Position numbers and translations under genes: made by a program. Positions 46,813 through 54,418 of a stretch of DNA of 64,000 nucleotides are shown one piece after another (position 1 is the stretch's first letter; each line of letters begins with the position of its first letter). The DNA comes from Geothrix sp. SG200 (lineage in GTDB: Bacteria; Acidobacteriota; Holophagae; Holophagales; Holophagaceae), in contig NZ_JAKZFR010000001.1 of the NCBI RefSeq assembly GCF_022808935.1, positions 1,116,001-1,180,000 on the forward strand, read 5' to 3'. The notes beneath the pieces were generated by a model. It was not told where the DNA came from. It was given only the letters and a program-made list of their open reading frames with translations, and made no database searches.

Positions 46813-47520
46813 ATGGCCCAATGGTTTGTGGAGATTCTTGGGGACGCATTTGATTTGGAGGAATTCCCGAGTAACTTCCGGTCCGGGGAATGCGTCGTTG
46901 TGGAACAGGAAGGCAGAACCTACTTGACCGGCTCGGCATTCCAAGGGATCGAGGATGCCGCCCTGGTGCGGGAACGGGCTGGGCATTTCCTAGAACTCCA
47001 GTTTGGTGCCCTTCGGCTTCTGCAATCGAACCTGAAACGACCTCAACTGGGGCACGTAAAGCGCGTACACGAAGATGGAAGGGCGGACGCCTTCGTGTTT
47101 CCCGAGGGAGCCCAGTTGCGAATGAAGGGATCCTCGCTCATCTCCACCACGGTGGGCGGCCAGGCGGTGCCACCAGGGATTTCTGTGGCCGACAGCATGG
47201 TGCACGGTGCAACAGCTAATCCGCACTTGGAGCGTGCGTTGCGCCTATGGGCTGATCCACAACGCGGCTGGCCGCAGCTTTACGGGGTACTTGAGGAAGT
47301 CGAGTATGCCATCGGGCAAACCGTGGACAAGAAAGGATGGGCTTCCGCTTCCCAACGAGGCCGTTTCAAGCAGACCGCCAACAGCGCTGAGGCTGCCGGC
47401 TTGAAGGCCAGGCACGGCCTACGAAGAATTGAACCCCCACCAATGCCAATGACGATCTTCGAGGGGACGGAATTCATTCATGCCTTGCTGATGCGTGCCC
47501 TTCAGGTCGACGCAGGCTAG
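46813..47520 (+). CDS. Unrecognised protein downstream of the restriction locus
   Basis: 235 aa from ATG 46813 (AGGTGA five bases upstream, overlapping the previous stop). It starts AQWFVEILGDAFDLEEFPSN; later parts are mixed alpha/beta with SAFQGIEDAALVRERAGHFL and a helix WPQLYGVLEEVEYAIGQTVD, and a Lys/Arg stretch SQRGRFKQTANSAEAAGLKA. No family motif recognised. The tight spacing suggests it belongs to the same transcript as the nuclease gene. Confidence 0.6.
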   Translation: MAQWFVEILGDAFDLEEFPSNFRSGECVVVEQEGRTYLTGSAFQGIEDAALVRERAGHFLELQFGALRLLQSNLKRPQLGHVKRVHEDGRADAFVFPEGAQLRMKGSSLISTTVGGQAVPPGISVADSMVHGATANPHLERALRLWADPQRGWPQLYGVLEEVEYAIGQTVDKKGWASASQRGRFKQTANSAEAAGLKARHGLRRIEPPPMPMTIFEGTEFIHALLMRALQVDAG

Positions 47521-47993
47521 ACCCATCCAGTGGGATTGGGCCAATTCAACACCTGTATACCCAGGGACCGCGCGCTGCACGCGAAACCGGCCCAGTGGGA
47601 ATACCTTGCTCGCTGGGAACACCAACCCGGCTTTGAACGTCAACTCGCCGTGAAATCGTTTGGCCGCCGGCGGTGCCAATCTCGAGCCATCGCTACGATG
47701 ACAAAGTCATCCATGAAGCCCTCGAACAATCTCAAAGTCACGCACTGACTTTCCTGCTGGAACGATCATGAATGGCCTGGGCGTGGTGATCGAGGTTACC
47801 TCCATCTCCGATCATTGACTGGGAATCGCCTCAAGCAAGGATGCGTTCTAGTCCATGGCAAGGGGTGAAGGTGTCCGGCGGGATCACGGAGTTCTAGGTC
47901 GGGCTTCTGATGCGAATCCCCGCTGAAATCGCGACATCCTCCGTGAAGCCTGGATATTCATGTGGATGAGGACCAGGCTTAAAGGGAAGGTTC
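47521..47993. other. Region before the mobilization genes
   Basis: About 470 bases without a supported gene. The last 50 bases hold the candidate transfer origin described separately. Short frames here overlap each other and have no ribosome sites. Confidence 0.4.
47946..47980. other. Candidate oriT inverted repeat
   Basis: AAGCCTGG (47946-47953) and CCAGGCTT (47973-47980) form a perfect 8-bp inverted repeat with a 19-base spacer, directly upstream of the mobilization genes. CATCCTCC, similar to the nic motif of MOBP systems (ATCCTG), lies just before it (47936-47943). Position and structure suggest the nick region; not proven. Confidence 0.4.
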
Positions 47994-48110
47994 ATGCGTG
48001 GCTTTGATCCTCTTCCTCTTCGCGAGTCCGTCGCGGAGGACGACGACAGGCCCTGGGAGGGACTGTGCCTTGGCATCGCGATCCGGAAGAATGCCGCTGC
48101 GTCCAGGTGA
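47994..48110 (+). CDS. Small frame overlapping mobC
   Basis: 38 codons (MRGFDPLPLRESVAEDDDRP...) with GGAAGG upstream. Its TGA overlaps a GTG at 48107 that is in frame with MobC, so it may couple translation. Function unknown; may be spurious. Confidence 0.35.
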   Translation: MRGFDPLPLRESVAEDDDRPWEGLCLGIAIRKNAAASR

Positions 48111-48388
48111 CCATCACGGCCCGGGTCCGCGATATCCAGGACTGGCGGCGGGATGCGGAGGCCATGGGCATCAGTCTCAGCAAGGCCATCTGGCTTCGCG
48201 CCCAGGCAGGGCGGCCCCTTCCATCGGAAGGTCACCTCGCGCTGGCAAAGGCCCTGGGGCCCATCGGGAACAACCTCAACCAGGCAGTCAGGCTCCTCTA
48301 CCGGGATGGCGCGGTGTCATCCGCCGTCGCTGTAGAGGAGACACTGCGGGTGGTGGCCAGTCTTCAAGAAGAGCTGAGGCGCCTGTGA
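48065..48388 (+). CDS. mobC: MobC-like relaxosome protein
   Basis: 107 aa from GTG 48065 (GGGAGGG just upstream); an alternative GTG at 48107 gives 93 aa. The core VQVTITARVRDIQDWRRDAE, then ISLSKAIWLRAQAGRPLP, is a ribbon-helix-helix-like fold typical of MobC accessory proteins that help the relaxase bind oriT. The tail (LGPIGNNLNQAVRLLYRDGA) is the well-known MobC ending. Stop overlaps the relaxase GTG (GTGA). Confidence 0.8.
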   Translation: MPWHRDPEECRCVQVTITARVRDIQDWRRDAEAMGISLSKAIWLRAQAGRPLPSEGHLALAKALGPIGNNLNQAVRLLYRDGAVSSAVAVEETLRVVASLQEELRRL

Positions 48389-49284
48389 TCGCCGGGGCCC
48401 AGAAGGGGAAGGATTTCCGCGGGCTGTTCCACTACCTGTTCTGGGGCAAGGGGGATCAGAAAGACATGCGGGGTTACCTCTTCGGCGGCACGGTGTTGGC
48501 CAGCCATCCAGAAGATCTTGTTCATTTCTACGAAGGCCTGCAGCGGCTCCGTCCGGATGTCACGAACCCTGTTCATCACGTCCATGTGTCGTTGCCACCT
48601 GGTGAAACTCTGACGCCCCTGCAGTGGTTGGACGTTGCCAGCGACCTTGCCCGTTCCCTTCGATGGGGGCATTACTCAGTGATCGGCCACGAGGACACGG
48701 CCTGCGAGCACATTCACATTGTGGGCACGCGGCTTTCCGAAGGGAGGGTGTTCTCGGAACAGCTTCGAGACGTCCGGATCATCATGCGTTGCCTGCGGCG
48801 ACTGGAGCACCGTTTCAACCTGCGCCGCGTCGAGTCGCCAAAGGCCCCAAGGAACCCTCACGGCCGTGTGCCAAGGCCGAAGCGAGAAACCTGCCGTGAG
48901 AAGAAGATGAATCGGGCCGGGAAAACACCTCGAAAGGAACTTCTTCGACAGGCAATCGATCGGGTGATCGACGCGGGTTTTCGGCAGGGGGAGGCGCTGA
49001 TCGAGATCGCCAGGCTTGGATACGACCCCTTCACCGTCTGGAGGAATGGCGCGCTGGTCGGGATTTCCTTTACGGATGTTGCTACGGGCCGACGCTTCGC
49101 AGGAGCGCGGTTGGGGACCGAATACGCAGCCAAACGGTTCTTTGAACGCATAGGAGGCATTCATGGACACGACAACCGCGGTGGATCCACGTTCCGGCCT
49201 GATCGGATCGCGCCCTACGATTTCACTCGGGGCTGGCGGCGGAGCCTTCGAGCGGCTGGTATCTTCCACCGGCCTTTGGTCTAG
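48385..49284 (+). CDS. mobA: MOBP-type relaxase/mobilization nuclease
   Basis: 299 aa from GTG 48385. It should nick oriT and pilot the strand. The metal-binding His motif HEDTACEHIHIVGTRL matches the HxDTxxxHxH pattern of MOBP relaxases; an earlier HHVHVSLPPGE and an N-terminal FHYLFWGKGD with the candidate nucleophile Tyr are present. It has only the relaxase domain plus a basic tail (RVPRPKRETCREKKMNRAGK); no primase or helicase part. The C-terminal codons overlap the next gene by 122 bases. Confidence 0.82.
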   Translation: MIAGAQKGKDFRGLFHYLFWGKGDQKDMRGYLFGGTVLASHPEDLVHFYEGLQRLRPDVTNPVHHVHVSLPPGETLTPLQWLDVASDLARSLRWGHYSVIGHEDTACEHIHIVGTRLSEGRVFSEQLRDVRIIMRCLRRLEHRFNLRRVESPKAPRNPHGRVPRPKRETCREKKMNRAGKTPRKELLRQAIDRVIDAGFRQGEALIEIARLGYDPFTVWRNGALVGISFTDVATGRRFAGARLGTEYAAKRFFERIGGIHGHDNRGGSTFRPDRIAPYDFTRGWRRSLRAAGIFHRPLV

Positions 49285-49846
49285 GGACCTCGAACAGGGC
49301 TCTGGGCTGGAGATCAGCCCTGGGGCCATTTCTAATCCCATCCCCGTGATGGTGGGAATTGGCGCCAACCTGGAACTGATGGCCCGGTGGAGTGAACTCT
49401 GGGAGTGGCTGAAACTTCGCAAGAAGACGCGAGAAGATCAGCAGGCGCGACTGCAGGCCATCGCCGACCTTCTTCGGGAACAGGCCGAAGATCAATACCC
49501 GGACCCCAAAATCGTCCTGGAACGGGAGGCGAAACTCCTGGGACTTCGCAAGGCCTGCATCTCTCCCTTCATCAGCGAGGAAGGGCGCCACCTTTTCGCC
49601 TGCCAGACGGATATCGGACTGCTCTTCGTGTACGACCACCCGAGCAAGTTCCGGGCCGCGCTCCACTTGAACCCCAGGGTGCCTCTGGTGCGCGCGAGCA
49701 ACAGTCGTTATTGCAACATGGGCGAAGCCTACGATCTCGTGATCCTGAACTCTGCCGCCCTTCCGCTCCACCAGATCCTTCCCTGGGGTGAGGCGGCCGA
49801 ATACCACGGCTGGCTTTTCTCCCTCCTGGAGACCCGAACGAAATAG
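49163..49846 (+). CDS. Unrecognised protein overlapping the relaxase gene
   Basis: 227 aa. The N-terminus overlaps the relaxase C-terminus in another frame by 122 bases; if the true start is later (for example ATG 49347, VGIGANLELMARW...), the overlap vanishes. The middle is helical and charged (LKLRKKTREDQQARLQAIAD), followed by an alpha/beta part with LREQAEDQYPDPKIVLERE and GEAYDLVILNSAALPLHQIL. No family recognised. Same strand as mob genes. Confidence 0.5.
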   Translation: MDTTTAVDPRSGLIGSRPTISLGAGGGAFERLVSSTGLWSRDLEQGSGLEISPGAISNPIPVMVGIGANLELMARWSELWEWLKLRKKTREDQQARLQAIADLLREQAEDQYPDPKIVLEREAKLLGLRKACISPFISEEGRHLFACQTDIGLLFVYDHPSKFRAALHLNPRVPLVRASNSRYCNMGEAYDLVILNSAALPLHQILPWGEAAEYHGWLFSLLETRTK

Positions 49847-49899
49847 GTGGCTCCCCTTAGCGACCAATCTCGCCAGGCTTGAGACGGGGGGGACTAGCG

Positions 49900-50295
49900 A
49901 TGATGGAAGAGCTTCATGATCCTTATGTCATTCGGGACGGCAGCAGTGTTCCATCCCATGCCAGGGAGATCGCGCGTCTGGGCCTCCGGGCACGTCAGCT
50001 TCAGGCGGTGCTCGCCCACATCCAATGGGGAGGCCCGCAGGCCTTGAATGGCCGGGGACCCTGCCCAGGGTGTTCGCGCTTTCCGGCTCAGGGGCATCTG
50101 GACACCTGTGTGGTGGCCCAAGCCCTGCAGGATCGCGATGCGATGACTTACGCGGAGGACCTCATCCGGCACCTGCGCGACACAGTACGTGCTGACCGGC
50201 TTGCGCTGGCAGACCAGGCAAAGGTAATGGACGAAACCCTGCTCAGCATCGAAACCGACCTAGATGAAGTCGTTGGAATTCTCGACTGGATCTGA
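49900..50295 (+). CDS. Small protein with a Cys cluster, unknown function
   Basis: 131 aa from ATG 49900 with a G-rich ribosome site upstream. A CPGCSRFPAQGHLDTCVVAQ segment (about residues 55-75) with C-x2-C...H...C could bind a metal; the rest is helical. No family recognised. It ends the mobilization-strand group. Confidence 0.5.
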   Translation: MMEELHDPYVIRDGSSVPSHAREIARLGLRARQLQAVLAHIQWGGPQALNGRGPCPGCSRFPAQGHLDTCVVAQALQDRDAMTYAEDLIRHLRDTVRADRLALADQAKVMDETLLSIETDLDEVVGILDWI

Positions 50296-50386
50296 CGGCG
50301 TTGCGCATTCCCTCAAAGCCATCTCCAGACGGGTAGCCTGAGGACAGCCCTTGCGGGAGCCGGACGTGGCCCCAGGCTGGCGGGAA

Positions 50387-50410
50387 GCGCCCAGGCATAG
50401 CCCTGGGCGC
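50387..50410. terminator. Hairpin after the mobilization group
   Basis: A perfect 9-bp stem (GCGCCCAGG / CCTGGGCGC) with a 6-nt loop. It has no U-run; it lies 92 bases after the preceding gene in a very GC-rich stretch (50340-50580) without a supported gene. Confidence 0.4.
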
Positions 50411-50612
50411 CCGAGCCGCAGGCGGAGGCGCCAAAGGGCCGAGGGACCCATCCGGCGCAGGCACCGCCGAGCAGGATGGGCAGGACCGACGGCGCAGGGC
50501 CAGGGACGGGGAGGGCAGGGGATTCCGGAAGGCGGACCGCACCATCAAGTTGCTGGGGCTCCCAAACGGGTAGCGACTCTGTAGGCTGCCTAAGGCTTCC
50601 ATGGGAGGCAAA

Positions 50613-50870
50613 ATGGCAGATGCACCAAGGGCCCAAGCCCATGTCAAATTGATGAGGTTCCGGGTTCTACGACACGCCTGGGAATGCGATCCCTTTTGAT
50701 GGGTCGTTGAATATGCCGATGGACGGCGGGCAATTCTTCTGACGGATCACGGTCGCGAGTTCGAAGCTACTGAGGATGATCTTCATGGCCTTTTGAGGGC
50801 CTATGAGCAGGCCTCGAAGGAAATCCAAGCCGCGATGGACCTAGCCTGGCGACCCGACACGAGAGACTAG
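50613..50870 (+). pseudogene. Small frame interrupted by an in-frame TGA
   Basis: From ATG 50613, 28 codons run to TGA 50697, then the same frame continues for 56 codons to TAG 50870. The part after the TGA reads like a real small protein (WVVEYADGRRAILLTDHGRE, DDLHGLLRAYEQASKEIQAA, ending DLAWRPDTRD) and the first part (VKLMRFRVLRHAWECDPF) leads into it naturally. A point mutation in a former 85-aa gene is the simplest view; programmed readthrough or a second start is less likely. Its end overlaps the convergent gene at 50867. Confidence 0.45.
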
Positions 50871-53239
50871 TGTGAAGGGGCATCAGCCTCGCCTGCCCCA
50901 TTCCCCCTTTCAGCGGGGAAGCGGTCACCTTCACTTCTGTCATTGATAGGGTCCCGGTAGATTCTGTTGAGCTGAACGGGCAATGCCCGCCAGAAAGAGT
51001 CAAACCTTGCCCTACCCTGGTTGGAGGCAGCGTCCCGCAGCGCGAACTGGGCCCATTCCCACCTTGAGGCACCAATTAGGGGTCCCAAGGCCGAGAGCAG
51101 GTACTGTGCTGCCTCCAGTGCCGGATCCGGACCAGGTCCAGCGCGATGCGGCAGTTTGGTCGCAACCCACCATTCGGCGAATGCCCGGGCGGCTTCTTCC
51201 GTTCGCCAAGCCGAAGGTGCGTTGTGACGCCAGAGGTAGCCGATGAAGAGCCTTGTCGGGTCTACGAAATCAAAGGTTTGCCAATCGGCTAGGACCCCCT
51301 TGGTGACCTTTGACCTCATCCAGCCAGCCATGATTGTGATCGAATTGATGGCTTCCAGCATGTGGTGGTGTTTCGCCGCCAAAAGCACAACCGGGCACTG
51401 GTCTACCCACCGCAAAAGCGCGTAGACATGACCGGGTGTGATCCTTTCGTCCGCATTGGCCAAGGTTTCACTGACTGTCGTCGCGGACAGGGGAGTGGTT
51501 TCTCCAGGGGGGAGATAGCTAGTCAGAAGGACGACAAGTTCCCTAGGCCAGCGGACAGCGAATGGGTAGTTCAGGCGGAGATGATCTATTTGGTCCAGTT
51601 CCACCGGATCCAGGGGCCTGCATGCGCCGTTAGAAAGGGCGTACGGTGTTCGGTCCTCGGCCACTTCCCACGGATTCCGGGAAATGCACCCCCCTTGGGA
51701 ATCGACGGCTTCTTCCGTTGCTGCAGGTTCGACCATTTCGCGGTCTATCTGTTGTTTTATTTCAATTTTATGTGTGTGTATTGAAGTAATCAGGTCGACG
51801 ACGGTACGCCAACCCCGTAGGAAGCTGACCGCCACGCGCTGCCATCCAACAGTCACCTGCCCGAGGACGGTTCCTAAATAAATCCTTAAATCCTTCTTCT
51901 TGAACAAGCGTCCATCTGTTTGTTTAACAGCATTTACGCTAGTGGCCTGGACATGGTCCCGCGCACTAGCGGACATACTCCCGTCAAAGTGGGGACATAC
52001 TCCCGCCACTTCCGGGGTATGGTTCCGCTGTCCGTCCGGCAGGGTAGGGGGTGGGGGTGTGTTTCCCGGAAGTGTATCGCCTGACGAAGTATGGTCAGGG
52101 GGCAGTGCCGCAGGGGGGGCATCACCGTTGTGCCCCTCGTTGAGGGCCGATGAGCGGCCAGTGGGAAAAGCTGTCGCTCGCCTGCAGTGTCTAACGAGGG
52201 TCGGTGCCAACACCTTCCTAAAAGGTCCCAGGTCCGTTTGGATCAGGACCTCTTCCGCGGCATTGGAAAGGCGCTGCTTCAGATCTTTGCGGTTTGGGGC
52301 GCTCATGGTGGTGGTGGCGGCGCCTAGCAGGGCGGCTTGAAGCCACGGATCCTCCAGGTGCTTGAAGGGGTCCGCCTGCGTTTCATCGACCCCCCTCATG
52401 GGACGACTTCTAGCAGCGGCCAGAAGGTGCAGTGTCAGCCGCCTTGCGGGGTCGGACATGTTGTCCGACATCGCCAGAAGGAGTTGGGCAGGTTCGGAGG
52501 AATTCGGCTCGATTCGCGCGTGGCGTGCCAGCCGCAGGCGCAACCCCACAGCCTGGGCGATGGCAACTGGTGGGACGCAGATGGCGAAGTCGGAAGATGC
52601 CCTATTGGGATCATCCATGGTGCTCAGAATCATGCGAACGTGCGGCAGGCTGATATGGCTGTCCGATTCGGGAAGCAGGGCCCTTTTATAGCGAAGGCCC
52701 GCACCGCCGTGGAGGCACCTGACGGCAGCCAGGTGAGCCCATCGATCCACAAGGCGAGGCTGACCGCCACCGCCCGTAGGGGTGATCAGCCGACGGATCT
52801 TGCCCGTAGTCGGGATGACGTATTCGGTGCCCGATTCCAGAAGATAAAACAATTCGTCCCAGGGCAGCCCAGCCACGGTAAGGGCGGTGAAGACATTCAA
52901 CCGGTGTAGGTCTTCCCCGGGGATTACGATGTGGGGATCTGCCGAAATCAGTGCGTGCCACGCACCAGCTACCCGGTACCTCATCTCGTTGTTGATGCTC
53001 TCAAAAAGAGCCCCCAATGCCGACAATGGGCTCTGGGCCAGGGATCCCTGTCCACAGGGAATGCCCAACTTTGTGAGGATTTTCGGTGGAACGCCAAAGA
53101 ACCGAGAGAGGAACGCCCCTGAGAGCAGGGGCCAGACAAGCATCGGCGAAACCTCGAAACCCTTAACGGCCCCCGCTTCCGTGAAGCCAGCAGCGAGGAA
53201 AATCTTCTGGATGAGGTTCTTCAGCTTTTCAATGCCCAT
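50867..53239 (-). CDS. Large unrecognised protein of the element
   Basis: 790 aa, no signal sequence. The N-terminal half is helical and hydrophobic in places (SPMLVWPLLSGAFLSRFFGV; YRVAGAWHALISADPHIVIP; a Gly-rich ITPTGGGGQPRLVDRW). The middle is a low-complexity Pro/Thr/Ser/Asp region (about residues 375-425). The C-terminal half is helical with many Trp (LRWVDQCPVVLLAAKHHHML). The layout recalls large plasmid-borne proteins near relaxases (for example TraI-like), but I see no HD, helicase or nuclease motif. It shares a strand with, and follows, the gene at 53319 (79-base gap). Confidence 0.6.
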   Translation of the reverse strand: MGIEKLKNLIQKIFLAAGFTEAGAVKGFEVSPMLVWPLLSGAFLSRFFGVPPKILTKLGIPCGQGSLAQSPLSALGALFESINNEMRYRVAGAWHALISADPHIVIPGEDLHRLNVFTALTVAGLPWDELFYLLESGTEYVIPTTGKIRRLITPTGGGGQPRLVDRWAHLAAVRCLHGGAGLRYKRALLPESDSHISLPHVRMILSTMDDPNRASSDFAICVPPVAIAQAVGLRLRLARHARIEPNSSEPAQLLLAMSDNMSDPARRLTLHLLAAARSRPMRGVDETQADPFKHLEDPWLQAALLGAATTTMSAPNRKDLKQRLSNAAEEVLIQTDLGPFRKVLAPTLVRHCRRATAFPTGRSSALNEGHNGDAPPAALPPDHTSSGDTLPGNTPPPPTLPDGQRNHTPEVAGVCPHFDGSMSASARDHVQATSVNAVKQTDGRLFKKKDLRIYLGTVLGQVTVGWQRVAVSFLRGWRTVVDLITSIHTHKIEIKQQIDREMVEPAATEEAVDSQGGCISRNPWEVAEDRTPYALSNGACRPLDPVELDQIDHLRLNYPFAVRWPRELVVLLTSYLPPGETTPLSATTVSETLANADERITPGHVYALLRWVDQCPVVLLAAKHHHMLEAINSITIMAGWMRSKVTKGVLADWQTFDFVDPTRLFIGYLWRHNAPSAWRTEEAARAFAEWWVATKLPHRAGPGPDPALEAAQYLLSALGPLIGASRWEWAQFALRDAASNQGRARFDSFWRALPVQLNRIYRDPINDRSEGDRFPAERGNGAGEADAPSH

Positions 53240-53318
53240 GCGCCATCCGTTTCATCTGTCTGGTCGTGAGACTGGGGCGGCCACCCACGGTGGATGGCCG
53301 CCAATGACCTGGTCGCGT

Positions 53319-53681
53319 CTAGATCTCGCCGGGCTCGAACATGGGAGGGGTGTAGGGGCGCATCAACTCCTCGAAGATGGGGCCGGTCAGGAGCTTGCCC
53401 GGCGTGGTCTCGCATTCGGCCGCGATCCGCCTTGCGGCCTGGGCAATTCCCCCGTGGACGTGCAGGGCGGGTTTCTTCGGGCTCAGCGGGACGACCCCGA
53501 GCGAGACGTATCCACCAGGGGGGACCGTGGGCAGCCGGAGGATTTTTGTGACGACGCGTGTCAGCAGCACCGTCGGGTCCAGGGCCTGGGCCTTCTCCTC
53601 ATGCCGGATCAAGTCCCGGAGGGAGATCGAGCACTGAACGACGAGGGGCTTCGAGGAGATGACCAGCTTGCGGATTGCCAT
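53319..53681 (-). CDS. Small unrecognised protein at the right end of the element
   Basis: 120 aa from ATG 53681 with AAGGAGGA upstream. MAIRKLVISSKPLVVQCSIS, then LRDLIRHEEKAQALDPTVLL and a Pro-rich C-terminus ending MRPYTPPMFEPGEI. It may be a small DNA-binding or accessory protein, but no motif supports this. First of two genes on this strand. Confidence 0.55.
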   Translation of the reverse strand: MAIRKLVISSKPLVVQCSISLRDLIRHEEKAQALDPTVLLTRVVTKILRLPTVPPGGYVSLGVVPLSPKKPALHVHGGIAQAARRIAAECETTPGKLLTGPIFEELMRPYTPPMFEPGEI

Positions 53682-54186
53682 AGATCCTCCTTGGCGCTGA
53701 AAGGCGCCTATGTTTGGTGTATGCAGAGCTAACGCTGGCCCCGGTCTCGGTGGAGTCAATCGCTGCCCTGCTGACCTAAGCCTAGCTGCGAAACCACACG
53801 GCATGACTTTGTCAAGCGTCTTTTTTTAATTTTTCTTTCTAAGACAGGCCGGCGGATGCCAGAAATGTCTGACGACGCAGATCGGGATTCCCTGGGTAAC
53901 CGAACGAAATCGACCGCGGATGGAATCTCTCATCCGGTTCCCGATCCTGGCCAAGGCGAGCCTTCTGGAATTCCAGCACGCGTCTGTTTGCTGGTCCTCC
54001 CACCTAAACGAATCCATTCACGGCCATAGTCAGGCTGAACGGGTTGCGCCCCAACAGAATTGAACATTCATGAACGCCGGCGTGCCTCCGACTTAGGGCG
54101 CAGGATTGCGCCATTCGATTGGCAACCGAGACTTTGGCCAAGCCTAAGGCGTTGCGCTGCAGGGTGGATCGGCATCCCAGACCGGG
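53682..54186. other. Right-end non-coding region of the element
   Basis: About 500 bases with no supported gene. On the minus strand at 53805-53815 is TTGACAAAGTC, an 11-base inverted match to 25158-25168 near the left end (possible promoter -35 or shared site). A T-rich tract lies at 53819-53840. Confidence 0.4.
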
Positions 54187-54208
54187 ATAGTACCCCTGAG
54201 TAGTACCC
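54187..54208. promoter_or_regulatory. Putative recombinase arm sites, right end
   Basis: ATAGTACCCCTGAGTAGTAC followed by CC matches the left-end sequence at 25211-25233 (ATAGTACCCCTAGGTAGTAC) in 20 of 22 bases, same orientation. Each side holds the core AGTACCC twice, 13 bases apart. Confidence 0.55.
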
Positions 54209-54262
54209 ATCCTCAGTCCGCGTCGATTTTGGTGCCTGTAAGTGTTGAACACAATAGGCCGC

Positions 54263-54297
54263 AAAAAAGCCCCGGGATTCAGCATCCACGGGGCTTT
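54263..54297 (-). terminator. Terminator of the present tRNA-Met gene
   Basis: AAAGCCCCG / CGGGGCTTT, a 9-bp stem with a 14-nt loop, followed on the minus strand by further U (plus-strand AAAAAA at 54263-54268). It lies 8 bases past the encoded CCA and was brought by the element. Confidence 0.8.
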
Positions 54298-54305
54298 CCT
54301 GTTGT

Positions 54306-54355
54306 TGGTGGCTGGAGGCAGACTCGAACTGCCGACCTAGGGATTATGAGACCCT
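54306..54355 (-). repeat. Right attachment site within tRNA-Met
   Basis: Exact 50-base direct repeat of 25035-25084; starts precisely at the encoded CCA and ends a few bases 5' of the anticodon loop. Identity stops at 54356. Confidence 0.92.
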
Positions 54356-54382
54356 CGCTCTAACCACCTGAGCTACCCAGCC
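54306..54382 (-). tRNA. tRNA-Met (CAU), elongator type; integration target
   Basis: 77 bases with an encoded CCA end. Acceptor GGCTGGG/TCCAGCC, D-arm GCTC...GAGC, anticodon loop CTCATAA (anticodon CAU), T-arm GGCAG-TTCGAGT-CTGCC, discriminator A. Position 31-39 of the anticodon stem is a T-T mismatch. The last 50 bases (54306-54355) are the right attachment repeat. Not an initiator type (1-72 is a G-C pair). It could in principle be tRNA-Ile2, but the other CAU tRNA at 62873 fits that better. Confidence 0.88.
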
Positions 54383-54418
54383 ATGAAGGAGCAGTGTAGC
54401 GCGAGGGTGGGCTTGCGT

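Larger units (their letters stand above)
25035..54355. mobile_element. Integrative mobilizable element inserted in tRNA-Met
   Basis: The 29.3 kb segment is bounded by 50-bp direct repeats of the tRNA-Met 3' half. It encodes a tyrosine recombinase at the left end and MobC plus a MOBP relaxase in the right half; no type IV secretion or coupling protein gene can be recognised, so it should need a helper for transfer. Cargo: SRAP/ImuB/DnaE2, membrane protein/AraC/SDR, RadC-like, type I restriction-modification with a P-loop ATPase and a NucS-like nuclease, and several unknown proteins. GC is lower and variable inside (44019-45662 is strongly AT-rich). The intact tRNA is restored at the right end. 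Confidence 0.9.

Noticed and set aside
50296-50600. GC-rich frames such as 50351-50584
   Set aside because: Low-complexity Arg/Gly/Gln translations on both strands without ribosome sites.
50613-50870. Selenocysteine protein at TGA 50697
   Set aside because: No clear SECIS-like hairpin directly after the TGA, no selenoprotein family match and no Cys homologue known; pseudogene is simpler.
25035-54355. Self-transmissible conjugative element
   Set aside because: No VirB4/TraU-like ATPase, coupling protein or pilus genes can be seen; only MobC and a relaxase.
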